This document shows, one piece after another, positions 33,424-42,287 of a stretch of DNA of 64,000 nt. The DNA comes from Sphingobium abikonense NBRC 16140 (GTDB taxonomy: Bacteria; Pseudomonadota; Alphaproteobacteria; Sphingomonadales; Sphingomonadaceae), in contig NZ_BCYT01000001.1 in the NCBI RefSeq assembly GCF_001598335.1, forward strand, positions 372,001-436,000, written 5' to 3'. How positions within the stretch are numbered: position 1 is the first letter of the stretch; each line of letters opens with the position of its first letter. The notes under the pieces were generated by a model. The model was not told where the DNA came from. It did not search any database and saw only the letters and a list, made by a program, of their open reading frames with translations. Made by a program: the position numbers and the translations under genes.

Positions 33424-34839
33424 TCACATCGACAGTTCGGCAAGAAATTCGAGGGCGCGGTCATGCGCTTCGGGGGCACCGGCGCACACGATGCGGTCGT
33501 CGCCGCCTTCCTGCTCGCTGTAGCGGCGCACCGGCGGAATGACGTACGGCCCGGCGCGGCCGCAGGCGCAGGGCTTTTCCCAGCCGGCCAGCGTGATCTC
33601 GTCCCCCGTCACCAGCCCAGCCCAATAGGTGTTGGGCATCAGGTCGAACGAGGCATAGCGGCCGGTCAGGCCATCCTTGCGCGGCAGGGGCTTTCCGGTC
33701 GCCGGATCGAGCAGGAACGGGATCTGGATGGGTGGGACGTGATAATGGCCATGCTCGCACATCATCGACAGACCCATCTGCTCTGATGTGGCGTACATTT
33801 CATAGATGGTGTCGAAACCCAGAAATTCGATCACGCGCTCGCGCCAGTCGTCGGGCAGTTCCTTGCCCTTCTTGCCGCCGCCGGTCAGCAACACGCTGCC
33901 CTTGCCGAAGACGTTCTTGAGACCGCGTTTCAGCCCCTCCTCCGCCCAGTCGTAGAGGATGGCCCACATCGCCGTCACATAGACGTCGCGTCCACCGAAG
34001 CGCCGCTGCGCCTCGCTGAAGAAATGCTTGAGGTCGTCGGGCCGGCGGCGCTCCAGTTCCAGCAGCGCCTCCCGCCGTTCCAGCAGGACCGGCGGAATGT
34101 CGATCATGCCGGCCTCGCCCCGCGCCTCCGCCGCGCGCAGGCGGCCGCCCAGCGAGGCGATGTCTGCACTGAACCGGGCGTCGGGATAGAGGAACAGGGT
34201 ATTTTCCTCACCCTTGGCATAGAGATCGACCTGGATGCCGTTGCCGCGCTGCATCGCGGCAGCGCCGTAGCGATAGCCCGGAATGATGATCGGCATCCCG
34301 TCCTTCACGATGTCCGGACCCCGGTCCGGCCACCAGTCGCGGATGATGACCCCCGAATGGACGATGGTTTCACGCCACTGTTTCTTGGTGCGAGGGACGA
34401 AGCTCAGCTTGCCGGTGGTGCCGGACGTATGCTGGACGGTCAGGTCGGTTTCCGCGTCGAGCAGGTCGATCCAGTCGTCGATCGTCTCGATACCGCTGGC
34501 ATCGACGTGGGAAATGTCGCTGGTCGTCAGGCCCGCGAGCCATTTGGTCAGCTTGTCGAAACGGCTCCGTTCCAGATAGCTGATCGGATAGGATTTGTAG
34601 ACGGTGTGCGGAAACAGAAGCGGCGCCAAATCGTCGATCGTTTCGATCGCGTCGATGCCCTGCTCGCGCGCCAGCTTGTCCAGCACGGACAGGCCGGGCC
34701 GCAATTCGGCAAAGCGCTTGCGAGCGCCGTCCAGATGCAGCCGGTCGATCTCCTCGCAACTGAGCGTGAAGGCTTGCGCATAGGGCGCATCGTGGAAACT
34801 GGTGGGATCGGCGATCAGTCGATCGAGATAGCTGCTCAT
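33424..34839 (-). CDS. LuxE-like acyl-protein synthetase (pair 2)
   Basis: 471 residues, adenylate-forming LuxE branch. Y-K-S-Y-P, H-T-S-G-T-T-G-K-L-S-F (about residues 139-149), G-K-G-S-V-L-L-T-G-G-G-K-K-G and E-M-Y-A-T-S-E-Q-M-G mark the adenylate site. Near the end G-W-E-K-P-C-A-C-G-R-A-G carries a C-x-C-G-R motif, the area where LuxE enzymes keep their acyl-accepting Cys. It begins the operon LuxE, LuxC, amidohydrolase and lies 157 bases downstream of an AraC gene on the same strand, the probable regulator. Confidence 0.83.
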   Translation of the reverse strand: MSSYLDRLIADPTSFHDAPYAQAFTLSCEEIDRLHLDGARKRFAELRPGLSVLDKLAREQGIDAIETIDDLAPLLFPHTVYKSYPISYLERSRFDKLTKWLAGLTTSDISHVDASGIETIDDWIDLLDAETDLTVQHTSGTTGKLSFVPRTKKQWRETIVHSGVIIRDWWPDRGPDIVKDGMPIIIPGYRYGAAAMQRGNGIQVDLYAKGEENTLFLYPDARFSADIASLGGRLRAAEARGEAGMIDIPPVLLERREALLELERRRPDDLKHFFSEAQRRFGGRDVYVTAMWAILYDWAEEGLKRGLKNVFGKGSVLLTGGGKKGKELPDDWRERVIEFLGFDTIYEMYATSEQMGLSMMCEHGHYHVPPIQIPFLLDPATGKPLPRKDGLTGRYASFDLMPNTYWAGLVTGDEITLAGWEKPCACGRAGPYVIPPVRRYSEQEGGDDRIVCAGAPEAHDRALEFLAELSM

Positions 34840-34996
34840 AAGAAAATCCGTCCTTCTTGATGGGACGGATTGTGGCGGGGGCGAGGCGTTCCCCGCAATG
34901 CCGATGCCTACAGCCGGAACGCCCAAACATCGTCAGGCGGACATGAAGCGCGATGCTTCACATCATATCGGATCGGCGATCCAACGCAGAACTGGT

Positions 34997-35884
34997 TCAG
35001 CGCAATGCGCCACGCTCTTCGCGAAATTCGCGGGGGGTCATGCCGGTCGCCTTCCGGAACGCCGCCGAGAAAGCGGCAGCGCTCTGGAAGCCGCATTTGC
35101 CGGCGATTACCTTGATCATCGCCTCGTCGCGGACAAGCAGGTCTTGCGCACGCGCGATCCGGCGGCTGGCGATATAGTCGGTCAAAGTGATGCCAGTGGT
35201 GGCCCGGAAAGTCCGGATCAAGTGACGCGGGCTGGTGCGGATTTCGGCGGCCAGATCGGCCACCGAAAGCATTTCGGCCAGATCGGCCTCTATTTTATCC
35301 TTGATGCGACGCAAGCGCCAGCCGGGCATCTGCCCATGTGCGCTGCGGTCATCATATTGGGCTTGGCGAAAATGCCGGCACAGTTCGACGACGAGCATCA
35401 ACGCCATGCTTTCGAGCAATATATCCTGTCCAAAGCCCGGATTGCGCAATTCCTCCACCAGCCGGGCAAGGCCCTGACGCACCCGACCGATCTGAACATC
35501 CTGACATGCCGCCAGATCGGCGACGCTGTCATCCTCGAATAATTGCATCGCCCGGTCGTTTTCAAATGTCAGGCACAGCAGGCTGTGCTCGCCCGGTTCA
35601 CTCAGGGTCGCAAATGCGCCACCCTTGGGCAGAAAGACGACATCGCCTGGCGGGTCTGCCAGTTCGCGTTCGCTGTTGAAGAAACGAGCAGTGGGGCAGC
35701 GCGGGCCGATGGAAAAATCCAGATAGTAGGAATCAGGTTGAAAAACCGATCGGCTGCTCTGGGTCCATCCGAAGTGACGGATATCGGCGAAAATGCCATT
35801 CGTGTGGAACCGCCGTTCCACATGGAAATGCGACGCAGTGTGCGGGGCACAAAGCGGCAGACCAAGATCGGCTTCATGTCGCAT
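34997..35884 (-). CDS. AraC-family transcriptional regulator
   Basis: 295 residues. The N-terminal half is a cupin-like sensor; the C-terminal ~100 residues carry two helix-turn-helices (M-L-S-V-A-D-L-A-A-E-I-R-T-S-P-R-H-L-I-R-T-F and V-I-A-G-K-C-G-F-Q-S-A-A-A-F-S-A-A-F-R) and end in the AraC signature G-M-T-P-R-E-F-R. The start at 35884 is set by AGGAGG six bases upstream. It lies between an upstream MFS gene and the LuxE-2 operon, all on the minus strand, and probably activates one or both. Confidence 0.9.
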   Translation of the reverse strand: MRHEADLGLPLCAPHTASHFHVERRFHTNGIFADIRHFGWTQSSRSVFQPDSYYLDFSIGPRCPTARFFNSERELADPPGDVVFLPKGGAFATLSEPGEHSLLCLTFENDRAMQLFEDDSVADLAACQDVQIGRVRQGLARLVEELRNPGFGQDILLESMALMLVVELCRHFRQAQYDDRSAHGQMPGWRLRRIKDKIEADLAEMLSVADLAAEIRTSPRHLIRTFRATTGITLTDYIASRRIARAQDLLVRDEAMIKVIAGKCGFQSAAAFSAAFRKATGMTPREFREERGALR

Positions 35885-35968
35885 CCTCAACCTCCTCGCC
35901 ATCGATCAAATATTGGCTCGATCCTAAAGCGCAGGATCATTATTTCCCTGTAGATCGCGAATGGCAAG

Positions 35969-37351
35969 TCAGTGCCGATCATGATCGTGCACGTCCGAGA
36001 CTACCCATCGGCTCGCCAATGCAAACAGACCGGCGGCCAGTATGAAGAAGCAGGATCCCAGGCTGAGCGACAGGCGCAGCCCCTGCGCGCTTGCCGCCTC
36101 ACAGGCCGCGACTGCCCGCTTGGCACACTCGGCAAGGCTGATGCCTGCCGACACCCGCGCGCTTTCCCCCAATATGTCGCTGGCAAGACCGATCAGCGGC
36201 GGACCCAATCCATAGCCTAATATGGAACTTGTGGCGATAATCACGGCGGAGGCCATGGCGCGCATATGCGGGGGCGCCACGTCCTGTCCGTGCGCATACA
36301 TGGCAGGCATATAGAAATGCTGCCCCATGGATCCGAGCACCATCAACGCCACCGCAAGGCCAACCGTCGGAATCTGAAACGCGAAGGCATATAGCGCCCC
36401 ACACCAGAGCAATCCGAAGGAAGGCAACCAGGCCTTGATTCGCGGGTAGCGACGCGCGCCCAGATCCATCATCGGGCCGCCCAGCAGCGTGAAGACGATG
36501 CCGACGCCACCGATCACCAACCCCATCAGTGCCGAAGCATTGGCCAGGGACAGACCATGTCCGCGCATGAGGAAGGATACCATATATTGTTGATTGGCAT
36601 AGCTGCCGATCCCGGCGACGCCCCCCGCGACGGCCACCAGGGCGAAGCTGCGCCGGGCCAGCAGCTGGCGGCCGGTGTCGATGAAAGACGCAGTATGGTG
36701 CGGTCGGGGCTCGCTCCGCAGCGGTTCCGGTACGGTGGCGCGGAACAGTAGAGCCATGACGATGCCTGCCATCCCGCAGATGAGGAAAGCCGTGCGCCAC
36801 TCATAAGCGGCGATCAGAGCGCCCCCGCCCACCGCTGCGACGATGGCGCCGAAGGGACCAGCGACCGCGAAGATGGCGATGGCGGTCGTTCGACGTTGCG
36901 CGGGGAATGCATCGGAGATCAAAGAATGCGAGGCCGGCGTGCATCCCGCTTCGCCAATGCTGACGGCGGCGCGCCCGACGAGCATCTGGACGAAATTGGC
37001 CGCAATTCCGCAAAAGGCCGTCATTGCACTCCACAATGTCAGCGAAATGGCGATGATCCCGACACGGCGGCCGCGGTCAGCCGCGCGCGCGATCGGGAAA
37101 CTGAAGACCGTGTAGAGTATGGCGAAGGCGGGTCCGCCAATCAGGCCAAGCTGAAAATCGCTGAGATGGAGATCGACCTTGATCATTTCCTGGGCGACCG
37201 AGAAGAGCAGTCGATCAATATAATTGAGGCAATTGAGTAGAAACAGCGCCACAATTGTCCACGATAACAGTGATCGCCTGCCGGCGGAAAGCGATGCGTT
37301 TTCCGCTATCGGTTGCGGACCTGCATCCACTATTGACGGATTGCGCATCAC
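35969..37351 (-). CDS. MFS transporter
   Basis: 460 residues with twelve predicted membrane helices. The loop between helices 2 and 3 reads R-A-A-D-R-G-R-R (the MFS D-R-x-G-R-R motif), and G-R-A-A-V-S-I-G-E-A-G lies in helix 4, a pattern typical of the spinster/anion-cation branch. N-Y-I-D-R in helix 1 is also usual there. It would carry the substrate or an acidic intermediate across the inner membrane after TonB-dependent uptake. Upstream of the AraC gene by 84 bases. Confidence 0.9.
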   Translation of the reverse strand: MMRNPSIVDAGPQPIAENASLSAGRRSLLSWTIVALFLLNCLNYIDRLLFSVAQEMIKVDLHLSDFQLGLIGGPAFAILYTVFSFPIARAADRGRRVGIIAISLTLWSAMTAFCGIAANFVQMLVGRAAVSIGEAGCTPASHSLISDAFPAQRRTTAIAIFAVAGPFGAIVAAVGGGALIAAYEWRTAFLICGMAGIVMALLFRATVPEPLRSEPRPHHTASFIDTGRQLLARRSFALVAVAGGVAGIGSYANQQYMVSFLMRGHGLSLANASALMGLVIGGVGIVFTLLGGPMMDLGARRYPRIKAWLPSFGLLWCGALYAFAFQIPTVGLAVALMVLGSMGQHFYMPAMYAHGQDVAPPHMRAMASAVIIATSSILGYGLGPPLIGLASDILGESARVSAGISLAECAKRAVAACEAASAQGLRLSLSLGSCFFILAAGLFALASRWVVSDVHDHDRH

Positions 37352-37630
37352 TCATCCTATTTCATCTTTATCGACTGTAATGAAGGTTATGCCAACACCG
37401 CACCCTATGCCTCCGCCACGACTATCGCCGGGACGACAGATGTCGCGCCGGAGACATATTCCTTCCTATATGGCTCCCCGTCGATTCCCCGGATATTGCG
37501 CAACAAACACAGGCAAAGGGGGGGGATTTACGATGATCGCAGTCCGCGCGCCCGCCATGTCGATCTGCGGGCCGCCGCTTGGCAAAGTCGCGCCACGCAG
37601 GACCGCATCATGATCCAGTCGATCGGCATC

Positions 37631-37879
37631 TTACAGGCAGCGACGCCGTTTCCCGCCATATCGCTTCCCGCAATATTCGCCCAGATCGCGCATATCCTTC
37701 GCCGCTGCCGCAGCCTGGTGTTGCTCGCAGGGAAATTCCTTTTCACGCGCCTCGACGCGCTCGCACAATTCTTCGATATCGCATCGTGAAAGAATGTTCT
37801 TTTCACGCAAATAGCAGACCAGGCTTTGCAATATGATCAAAGCCTTGTCGCCACTGTCCACCGATTGACTGATATCCAT
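37631..37879 (-). CDS. Small Cys-containing protein, unknown function
   Basis: 82 residues: a helical segment A-L-I-I-L-Q-S-L-V-C-Y-L-R-E-K-N-I-L-S, then D-I-E-E-L-C-E-R-V, a charged stretch and a basic tail. Four Cys are spread through it. AGGG lies about nine bases before the chosen Met; a longer start at 37909 is possible. It is isolated between the MFS gene (279 bases of non-coding sequence to its left, where I see no promoter motif or repeat) and the TonB receptor. I do not recognise it; real-gene status rests on codon pattern and ribosome site. Confidence 0.5.
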   Translation of the reverse strand: MDISQSVDSGDKALIILQSLVCYLREKNILSRCDIEELCERVEAREKEFPCEQHQAAAAAKDMRDLGEYCGKRYGGKRRRCL

Positions 37880-38044
37880 TTTTCGACCCTGGACCTTGAA
37901 ATACGGCATAACTGCTCGTTTCTTGACCGGGCAGTTATGCAGCAGATCAGCGATGGAACTCCTGACGAAAGATAGGATCGTTCACACAGGCCGGATCGGA
38001 TCCATGAGTGAAGTGGACGAAGCCACATCACCCATGCCCCTATG

Positions 38045-40477
38045 TCAGAAGCGATAGGAAACCGTTGCGCCCCATGTGCGCGGCGCTGCGGTAAAGCCGA
38101 TCGCGGTGCCGAAGGTGCCATAACCGTTGAATATGGCGTTATAATATTTTGCCTGCGTCAGGTTGCGCCCCCAAAGGGTGAACTCCATTCCGCCGTCGAG
38201 CTTGAAATTCAGGCTTCCGTTCAGCACGCCATAGGCCTTGAGCCGACTGAAGCTGTTCTGCGTATCGATGAAGCTGATAGCCGCCGCACGCTCCGCCGCA
38301 TCGTTCACACCATCGTTGAGCGCCGGTGTCGTCAAATCCGCAGTGGCATAGTCCTGGTAAACGGCAGAAGTGTAGGCATAGTCGGCATGCAGCGCAATTT
38401 CGCCGCCTTTGACCGGGAAACGCTGCGTCGCGCCGATGTTCCAGGTCCAGCGCGGCGCGCGCGGAACGACCTCACCGCTACGATCTACCGTACCGCCCAG
38501 GCCCGCCGCAGTGAATGATCCCGCAGCATATTTCGCCTTAAGCCAGGACAAGGCGCCGCTCAATTCCAAGCCCTGCCACGGAATGAGCGTACCTTCAAAT
38601 TCAAGGCCATAGGCCTTCACATCGCCTGCATTCTGAACGAACTGGGTCAGATTAGCGCCAACCAGGGCATTGACGACATTCTGGGCGCCGTTGCGCCAAA
38701 TGTAGAATCCAGCAAAATTAGTTCGCAGATGCCGATCGAAAAAGTCGCCCTTGAAGCCGATCTCGGCATCCTTCACCTTTTCCGGCGCAAAGGAACTCGC
38801 ATCGGGCGGGGTCGGACGCGAATTGAGACCGCCGGCCAGTGCGGCGCCACCCGTCTTTGCATAGATGAGCTTGCCGTCTCCCAGTTCGTAGTCGATGCTG
38901 GCAAGCCAGGCGGGATAATCAAATTTGGCCGTCACAGGATCCGTGCAATCCGAACCGGGGGCGACCAGATTTGCATTAGCACCCACGGCGCATAGCCCCG
39001 TAGCGGGCAACGTGATCAGTCGGCCGTTGGAGAGGAACGAACCGGAAAAGCCCGGAATTCCTCCGATATAGCCCATGCGGTTGATCGAACGCTTGTCCCA
39101 GGTATAGCGGAATCCGCCGGTCACGCGCAGCCGTTCGGTCAGGCTGTAGTTGACTTGGGCGAACAAGGCTTTCGATTCCGACTTGTATGTGGCCAGGTTG
39201 GTATTGGCCGGGGCCAGGTTGAAACCGAAGTCGGTATCCTGGAAGACGAGCGACTGGGACTGCTCATCGCCCGTTTCCTTGAAATAGAAACCGCCGAAAA
39301 TGAACTCCAGCTTCCCCAGGTTACCGGAGAATTGCAGTTCCTCGCTACGCTGCTTTTGCGAATAGTCGCTCGCATAAGATGCGATCTTGGCGGGCGTGCC
39401 GTCAAGATCGGTACCATCCCCGGTATCCGCCTCGCGATAGGCCGTTATCGATTTGATCTTAACGTCGCCCAGATCATATTCGATGGTCGCACGGACACCC
39501 CACGTCTTGTTATAATTATATGGCGTATCGATGTTGGCGTTGCCCGTGTCGGGATCATTATATGTTCTGTAAAAGCGGCTCTTGCTCTGAAGGAAGCTGG
39601 CGATGTCGAATTGACCGGAATATAGTGCGAGCGCCGGTCCGGTCGGGTTGATACCGCGCAGAGCGACGTTATTGTATGTATCCTTGATATTGGCATAGTC
39701 GGCCGACAGGGACACAGTCATCGGGATCGCGGACGGCTCCCAGTTCAGCGTGGCACGGCCCGCGATATCGTGATCGATACGGGCCGCATCGACCCCTCTT
39801 ATCGGATTGTCGCCAAAACCCTTGCCCCTCTCGCCATAGCGGCCAGCCAGGCGCAAGGACAATTCATCGCCCGAAATCGGCAAGGTCAGCGCGGATTCGA
39901 TGGACCAGCTTTCATAGTTACCGATACGTCCGGTTACATAGCCGCCGAAATTTCCGTCCGGCTGCACAGTTGTCATGTTGAGGGCGCCACCCGTCGTGTT
40001 GCGTCCGAACAAGGTTCCTTGGGTTCCGCGCAAGACCTCGACCGAAGCCAGATCGAGAAGTCCGAGATTCCCGGCGATAGGTCGCCCATAATAGACGCCA
40101 TCGACATAGATGCCGACCGCAGGATCGGAAAATGAGTTAGGGCTGTTCTGCGCATTGCCACGGATGGCGAGATATATGAGCGATGCGTTGCCGGTGCCAC
40201 CGGATTGCACCGACAAACCCGGCGCCGCCCGGCCCACATCCGCCACTTCGACAATCTGCCGTTCAAGCAGCGCAGTCGGATCGAGCGCCGTGACGGCAAC
40301 GGGAACCGTCTGAAGATTTTCCGACGTGCGGCGAGCTGTCACGATGATGTCGCGCACGCCGCTATTGTCATCACCGCTCGCACTTTGCTCGACCGCTTCT
40401 GCCGCGTGGCTTACGCCTGCACCACCGACACCCAATACCGTGCCGGCCATCAGGATTGCGCGGAATATTTTAACCAT
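38045..40477 (-). CDS. TonB-dependent outer-membrane receptor
   Basis: 810 residues. A signal peptide (M-V-K-I-F-R-A-I-L-M-A-G-T-V-L-G-V-G-G-A ending H-A-A-E) precedes D-I-I-V-T-A-R-R, the sphingomonad-style TonB-box region. The plug includes V-E-V-L-R-G-T-Q-G-T-L-F-G-R-N-T-T-G-G-A and the barrel ends in V-S-Y-R-F with the C-terminal Phe needed for outer-membrane assembly. The start at 40477 follows GGAGGGGATG. It belongs to the large sphingomonad group taking up aromatics, sugars or steroids; the ligand is unknown. A 296-base AT-rich gap upstream holds its promoter. Confidence 0.93.
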   Translation of the reverse strand: MVKIFRAILMAGTVLGVGGAGVSHAAEAVEQSASGDDNSGVRDIIVTARRTSENLQTVPVAVTALDPTALLERQIVEVADVGRAAPGLSVQSGGTGNASLIYLAIRGNAQNSPNSFSDPAVGIYVDGVYYGRPIAGNLGLLDLASVEVLRGTQGTLFGRNTTGGALNMTTVQPDGNFGGYVTGRIGNYESWSIESALTLPISGDELSLRLAGRYGERGKGFGDNPIRGVDAARIDHDIAGRATLNWEPSAIPMTVSLSADYANIKDTYNNVALRGINPTGPALALYSGQFDIASFLQSKSRFYRTYNDPDTGNANIDTPYNYNKTWGVRATIEYDLGDVKIKSITAYREADTGDGTDLDGTPAKIASYASDYSQKQRSEELQFSGNLGKLEFIFGGFYFKETGDEQSQSLVFQDTDFGFNLAPANTNLATYKSESKALFAQVNYSLTERLRVTGGFRYTWDKRSINRMGYIGGIPGFSGSFLSNGRLITLPATGLCAVGANANLVAPGSDCTDPVTAKFDYPAWLASIDYELGDGKLIYAKTGGAALAGGLNSRPTPPDASSFAPEKVKDAEIGFKGDFFDRHLRTNFAGFYIWRNGAQNVVNALVGANLTQFVQNAGDVKAYGLEFEGTLIPWQGLELSGALSWLKAKYAAGSFTAAGLGGTVDRSGEVVPRAPRWTWNIGATQRFPVKGGEIALHADYAYTSAVYQDYATADLTTPALNDGVNDAAERAAAISFIDTQNSFSRLKAYGVLNGSLNFKLDGGMEFTLWGRNLTQAKYYNAIFNGYGTFGTAIGFTAAPRTWGATVSYRF

Positions 40478-40773
40478 TTCATCCCCTCCACTATTAATAT
40501 TATTCAATAACGGAATTTAATTACCATATTTATTTTTATTTTTATGCATTTATATTAATGGCACTAAGAGAAGAAATATTATATACTTATATTATATCAC
40601 CGATCTAAGGCCGCGAATATGATCTTGAAAACTAGATCAGTGCGATATTGGGCAGTATATCAAGTACTTTACTGTTTCGCCGTCGCCGGTTATTCCACCC
40701 TCCGAATTTTATCGTTTCATACGCAGAAGACACATACCGTCGGATAGGTATCCTGACCCAGAGGCCCACGCAC
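40478..40773. promoter_or_regulatory. AT-rich upstream region of the TonB receptor with a 20-bp inverted repeat
   Basis: This gap is strikingly A+T-rich in an otherwise GC-rich window, with several TATAAT-like hexamers on the minus strand around 40575-40600. TGATCT (40620-40625) and AGATCA (40634-40639) form a perfect inverted repeat spaced by eight bases, a plausible regulator site upstream of those -10 candidates. No coding potential is apparent. Confidence 0.45.
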
Positions 40774-42168
40774 TTACCCCCGTAGCAAGGGCTCCATGGG
40801 CACCAGAACAAGATGATCGGCAGGCGCATCGGGACCTGCGATCACCAGGCATTGTCGCAGCATCCGCCGGTGAAAGAAGCGCGTCAGGGCGGCATGGTCG
40901 GCAGGCGTGCTCTTTTCGATGAAGCGCATCAATGCGGCCTCACCCGCGGCGGCATCGGCATAGGCCGTACCCAGCAGCGCCTCGACGTCCTTGCCATCCT
41001 CTTCCCGCAGCCAATCGCGATAGCGCAGCTGGTTCCGCAGATAGTGAGGGATCGAGGCAAGGATATTACGTTGCCAGCCCTGTAGCGATCCGCTTTCCGG
41101 CAGACGTTCGATCTCCGCCTGCAATTTATGAAGTGCCAGATCATTCTGGTCGACGGCGGCGGGCGGCGGAAGCGCAATGTCGTCGAGCGCCACGCCCAAT
41201 ATCTCGGCCAACGCCTCCATACATCGCCGTCCGATCATCGACACCTGTACCGCTGCCTCGACCCAATCGCCGCCGCGCCCCTTTTCGTGCATCCCGAACA
41301 GGGGACCGTAAATGGCTTCGGCGAGGAAGGACACGGTGTGATAGGCGATCGCGTCAAAATCGAGCGGTACGCCGATCGCCGTTTCATAGTGACGGAATAG
41401 AGCGGCGACGTCGCCCATATTCTCGATCGGGTGGCGCCCCCGGAAGCACGCGAGATCGCGCATGGGATCGCCTAGATGACCGATTTCCACATCCAATATG
41501 CCGGTAACCTGAGTACCGTCCGAAAGGAACTGGCCGCAATCGCCCGTGACGAAGGAGATGGATTCCCGATGTCGGGGATAGTTTCGATGCAGCCATCGCG
41601 CGCAAAATTCCAGCAGCGGATCTGTGATGCCCTGCTCGACCGTCATGGCATGAAAGCGTTCGAAATTATGCAGGGCGATCTCGCGCGCACCCTGCGGCAA
41701 ATGGGCTCCGCCTTCGATGAAAGCCTGACTTGGCAGGCTGTGGATGTCAGCCAATACCTCCATATAGCGTAGCGATGCGGCCCACCGATCCTCGGTCATC
41801 ACCGACGCGCTTTCGATCGCCTCCTGGACCAGGCCGGGATCCCGGCCGCCTTCTATCCATTCCATCACGATGGTGTTGGGTTGGTCGCACATGCCCAATA
41901 TGGCTGGAATGGGAATGCCATTTTCATGCAGTGCGCGCTGCATGCGCATTTCATACGCAAGCGGATAGGGATGGGTCGGCCAGGTGCGGTCGCCCTTGAG
42001 CAGAAAGTCGCGCTTCACACCATTTTGCTGCGCGCTAGCGCGCCAGACCGGGCGCCAGCGCCGCTGCTTTTCGAGCACGACTTCAGAACAACCCAGGACA
42101 TCCTCGAGCCATCGGCTGAGCTGTTCGCGGCTTTCGGCCTGATCCTGATCGGCTTCGGTCTGCGCCAT
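40774..42168 (-). CDS. Long APH-family kinase, variant catalytic loop (kinase 5)
   Basis: 464 residues, related to kinase 4: N-lobe (R-W-R-P-V-W-R, L-L-K-G-D-R), hinge V-M-E-W-I-E-G, then T-G-D-C-G-Q-F-L with catalytic Asp210 and the same shortened D-x-G-Q loop, and I-L-D-V-E-I-G-H-L-G-D-P for the second metal Asp. A helical C-terminal extension of ~170 residues follows. GGAGAGGAC before the Met at 42168 sets the start; a Met 11 codons upstream is less likely. It lies between two TonB receptor genes on the same strand. Hydroxyl phosphorylation of a pathway acyl-CoA or alcohol is inferred. Confidence 0.78.
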   Translation of the reverse strand: MAQTEADQDQAESREQLSRWLEDVLGCSEVVLEKQRRWRPVWRASAQQNGVKRDFLLKGDRTWPTHPYPLAYEMRMQRALHENGIPIPAILGMCDQPNTIVMEWIEGGRDPGLVQEAIESASVMTEDRWAASLRYMEVLADIHSLPSQAFIEGGAHLPQGAREIALHNFERFHAMTVEQGITDPLLEFCARWLHRNYPRHRESISFVTGDCGQFLSDGTQVTGILDVEIGHLGDPMRDLACFRGRHPIENMGDVAALFRHYETAIGVPLDFDAIAYHTVSFLAEAIYGPLFGMHEKGRGGDWVEAAVQVSMIGRRCMEALAEILGVALDDIALPPPAAVDQNDLALHKLQAEIERLPESGSLQGWQRNILASIPHYLRNQLRYRDWLREEDGKDVEALLGTAYADAAAGEAALMRFIEKSTPADHAALTRFFHRRMLRQCLVIAGPDAPADHLVLVPMEPLLRG

Positions 42169-42287
42169 CGACGGTCCTCTCCATAGTCTTTTTCTGTCCA
42201 TTATGGCCGGTGCGTCATCCGCCTTTTATGGGCCGGGCGGCCGTTGCGGAAAGATCGGGCTGACGCACCGTTTTTTAGTGCCTGCCC

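Noticed and set aside
31481-33523. 680-codon plus-strand frame opposite the LuxC-2 and amidohydrolase genes
   Set aside because: Antisense to two clear protein families; composition typical of a shadow frame.
24719-34839. Bioluminescence operon (LuxC, LuxE and a luciferase-like protein together)
   Set aside because: The luciferase-like gene is of the LLM oxidoreductase branch in a separate, divergent operon, and LuxA/LuxB heterodimer and LuxD genes are absent.
37352-37630. Open frames on the plus strand in the gap between the MFS gene and the small Cys protein
   Set aside because: Short, Pro/Arg-rich, no ribosome site or recognisable domain; treated as non-coding.
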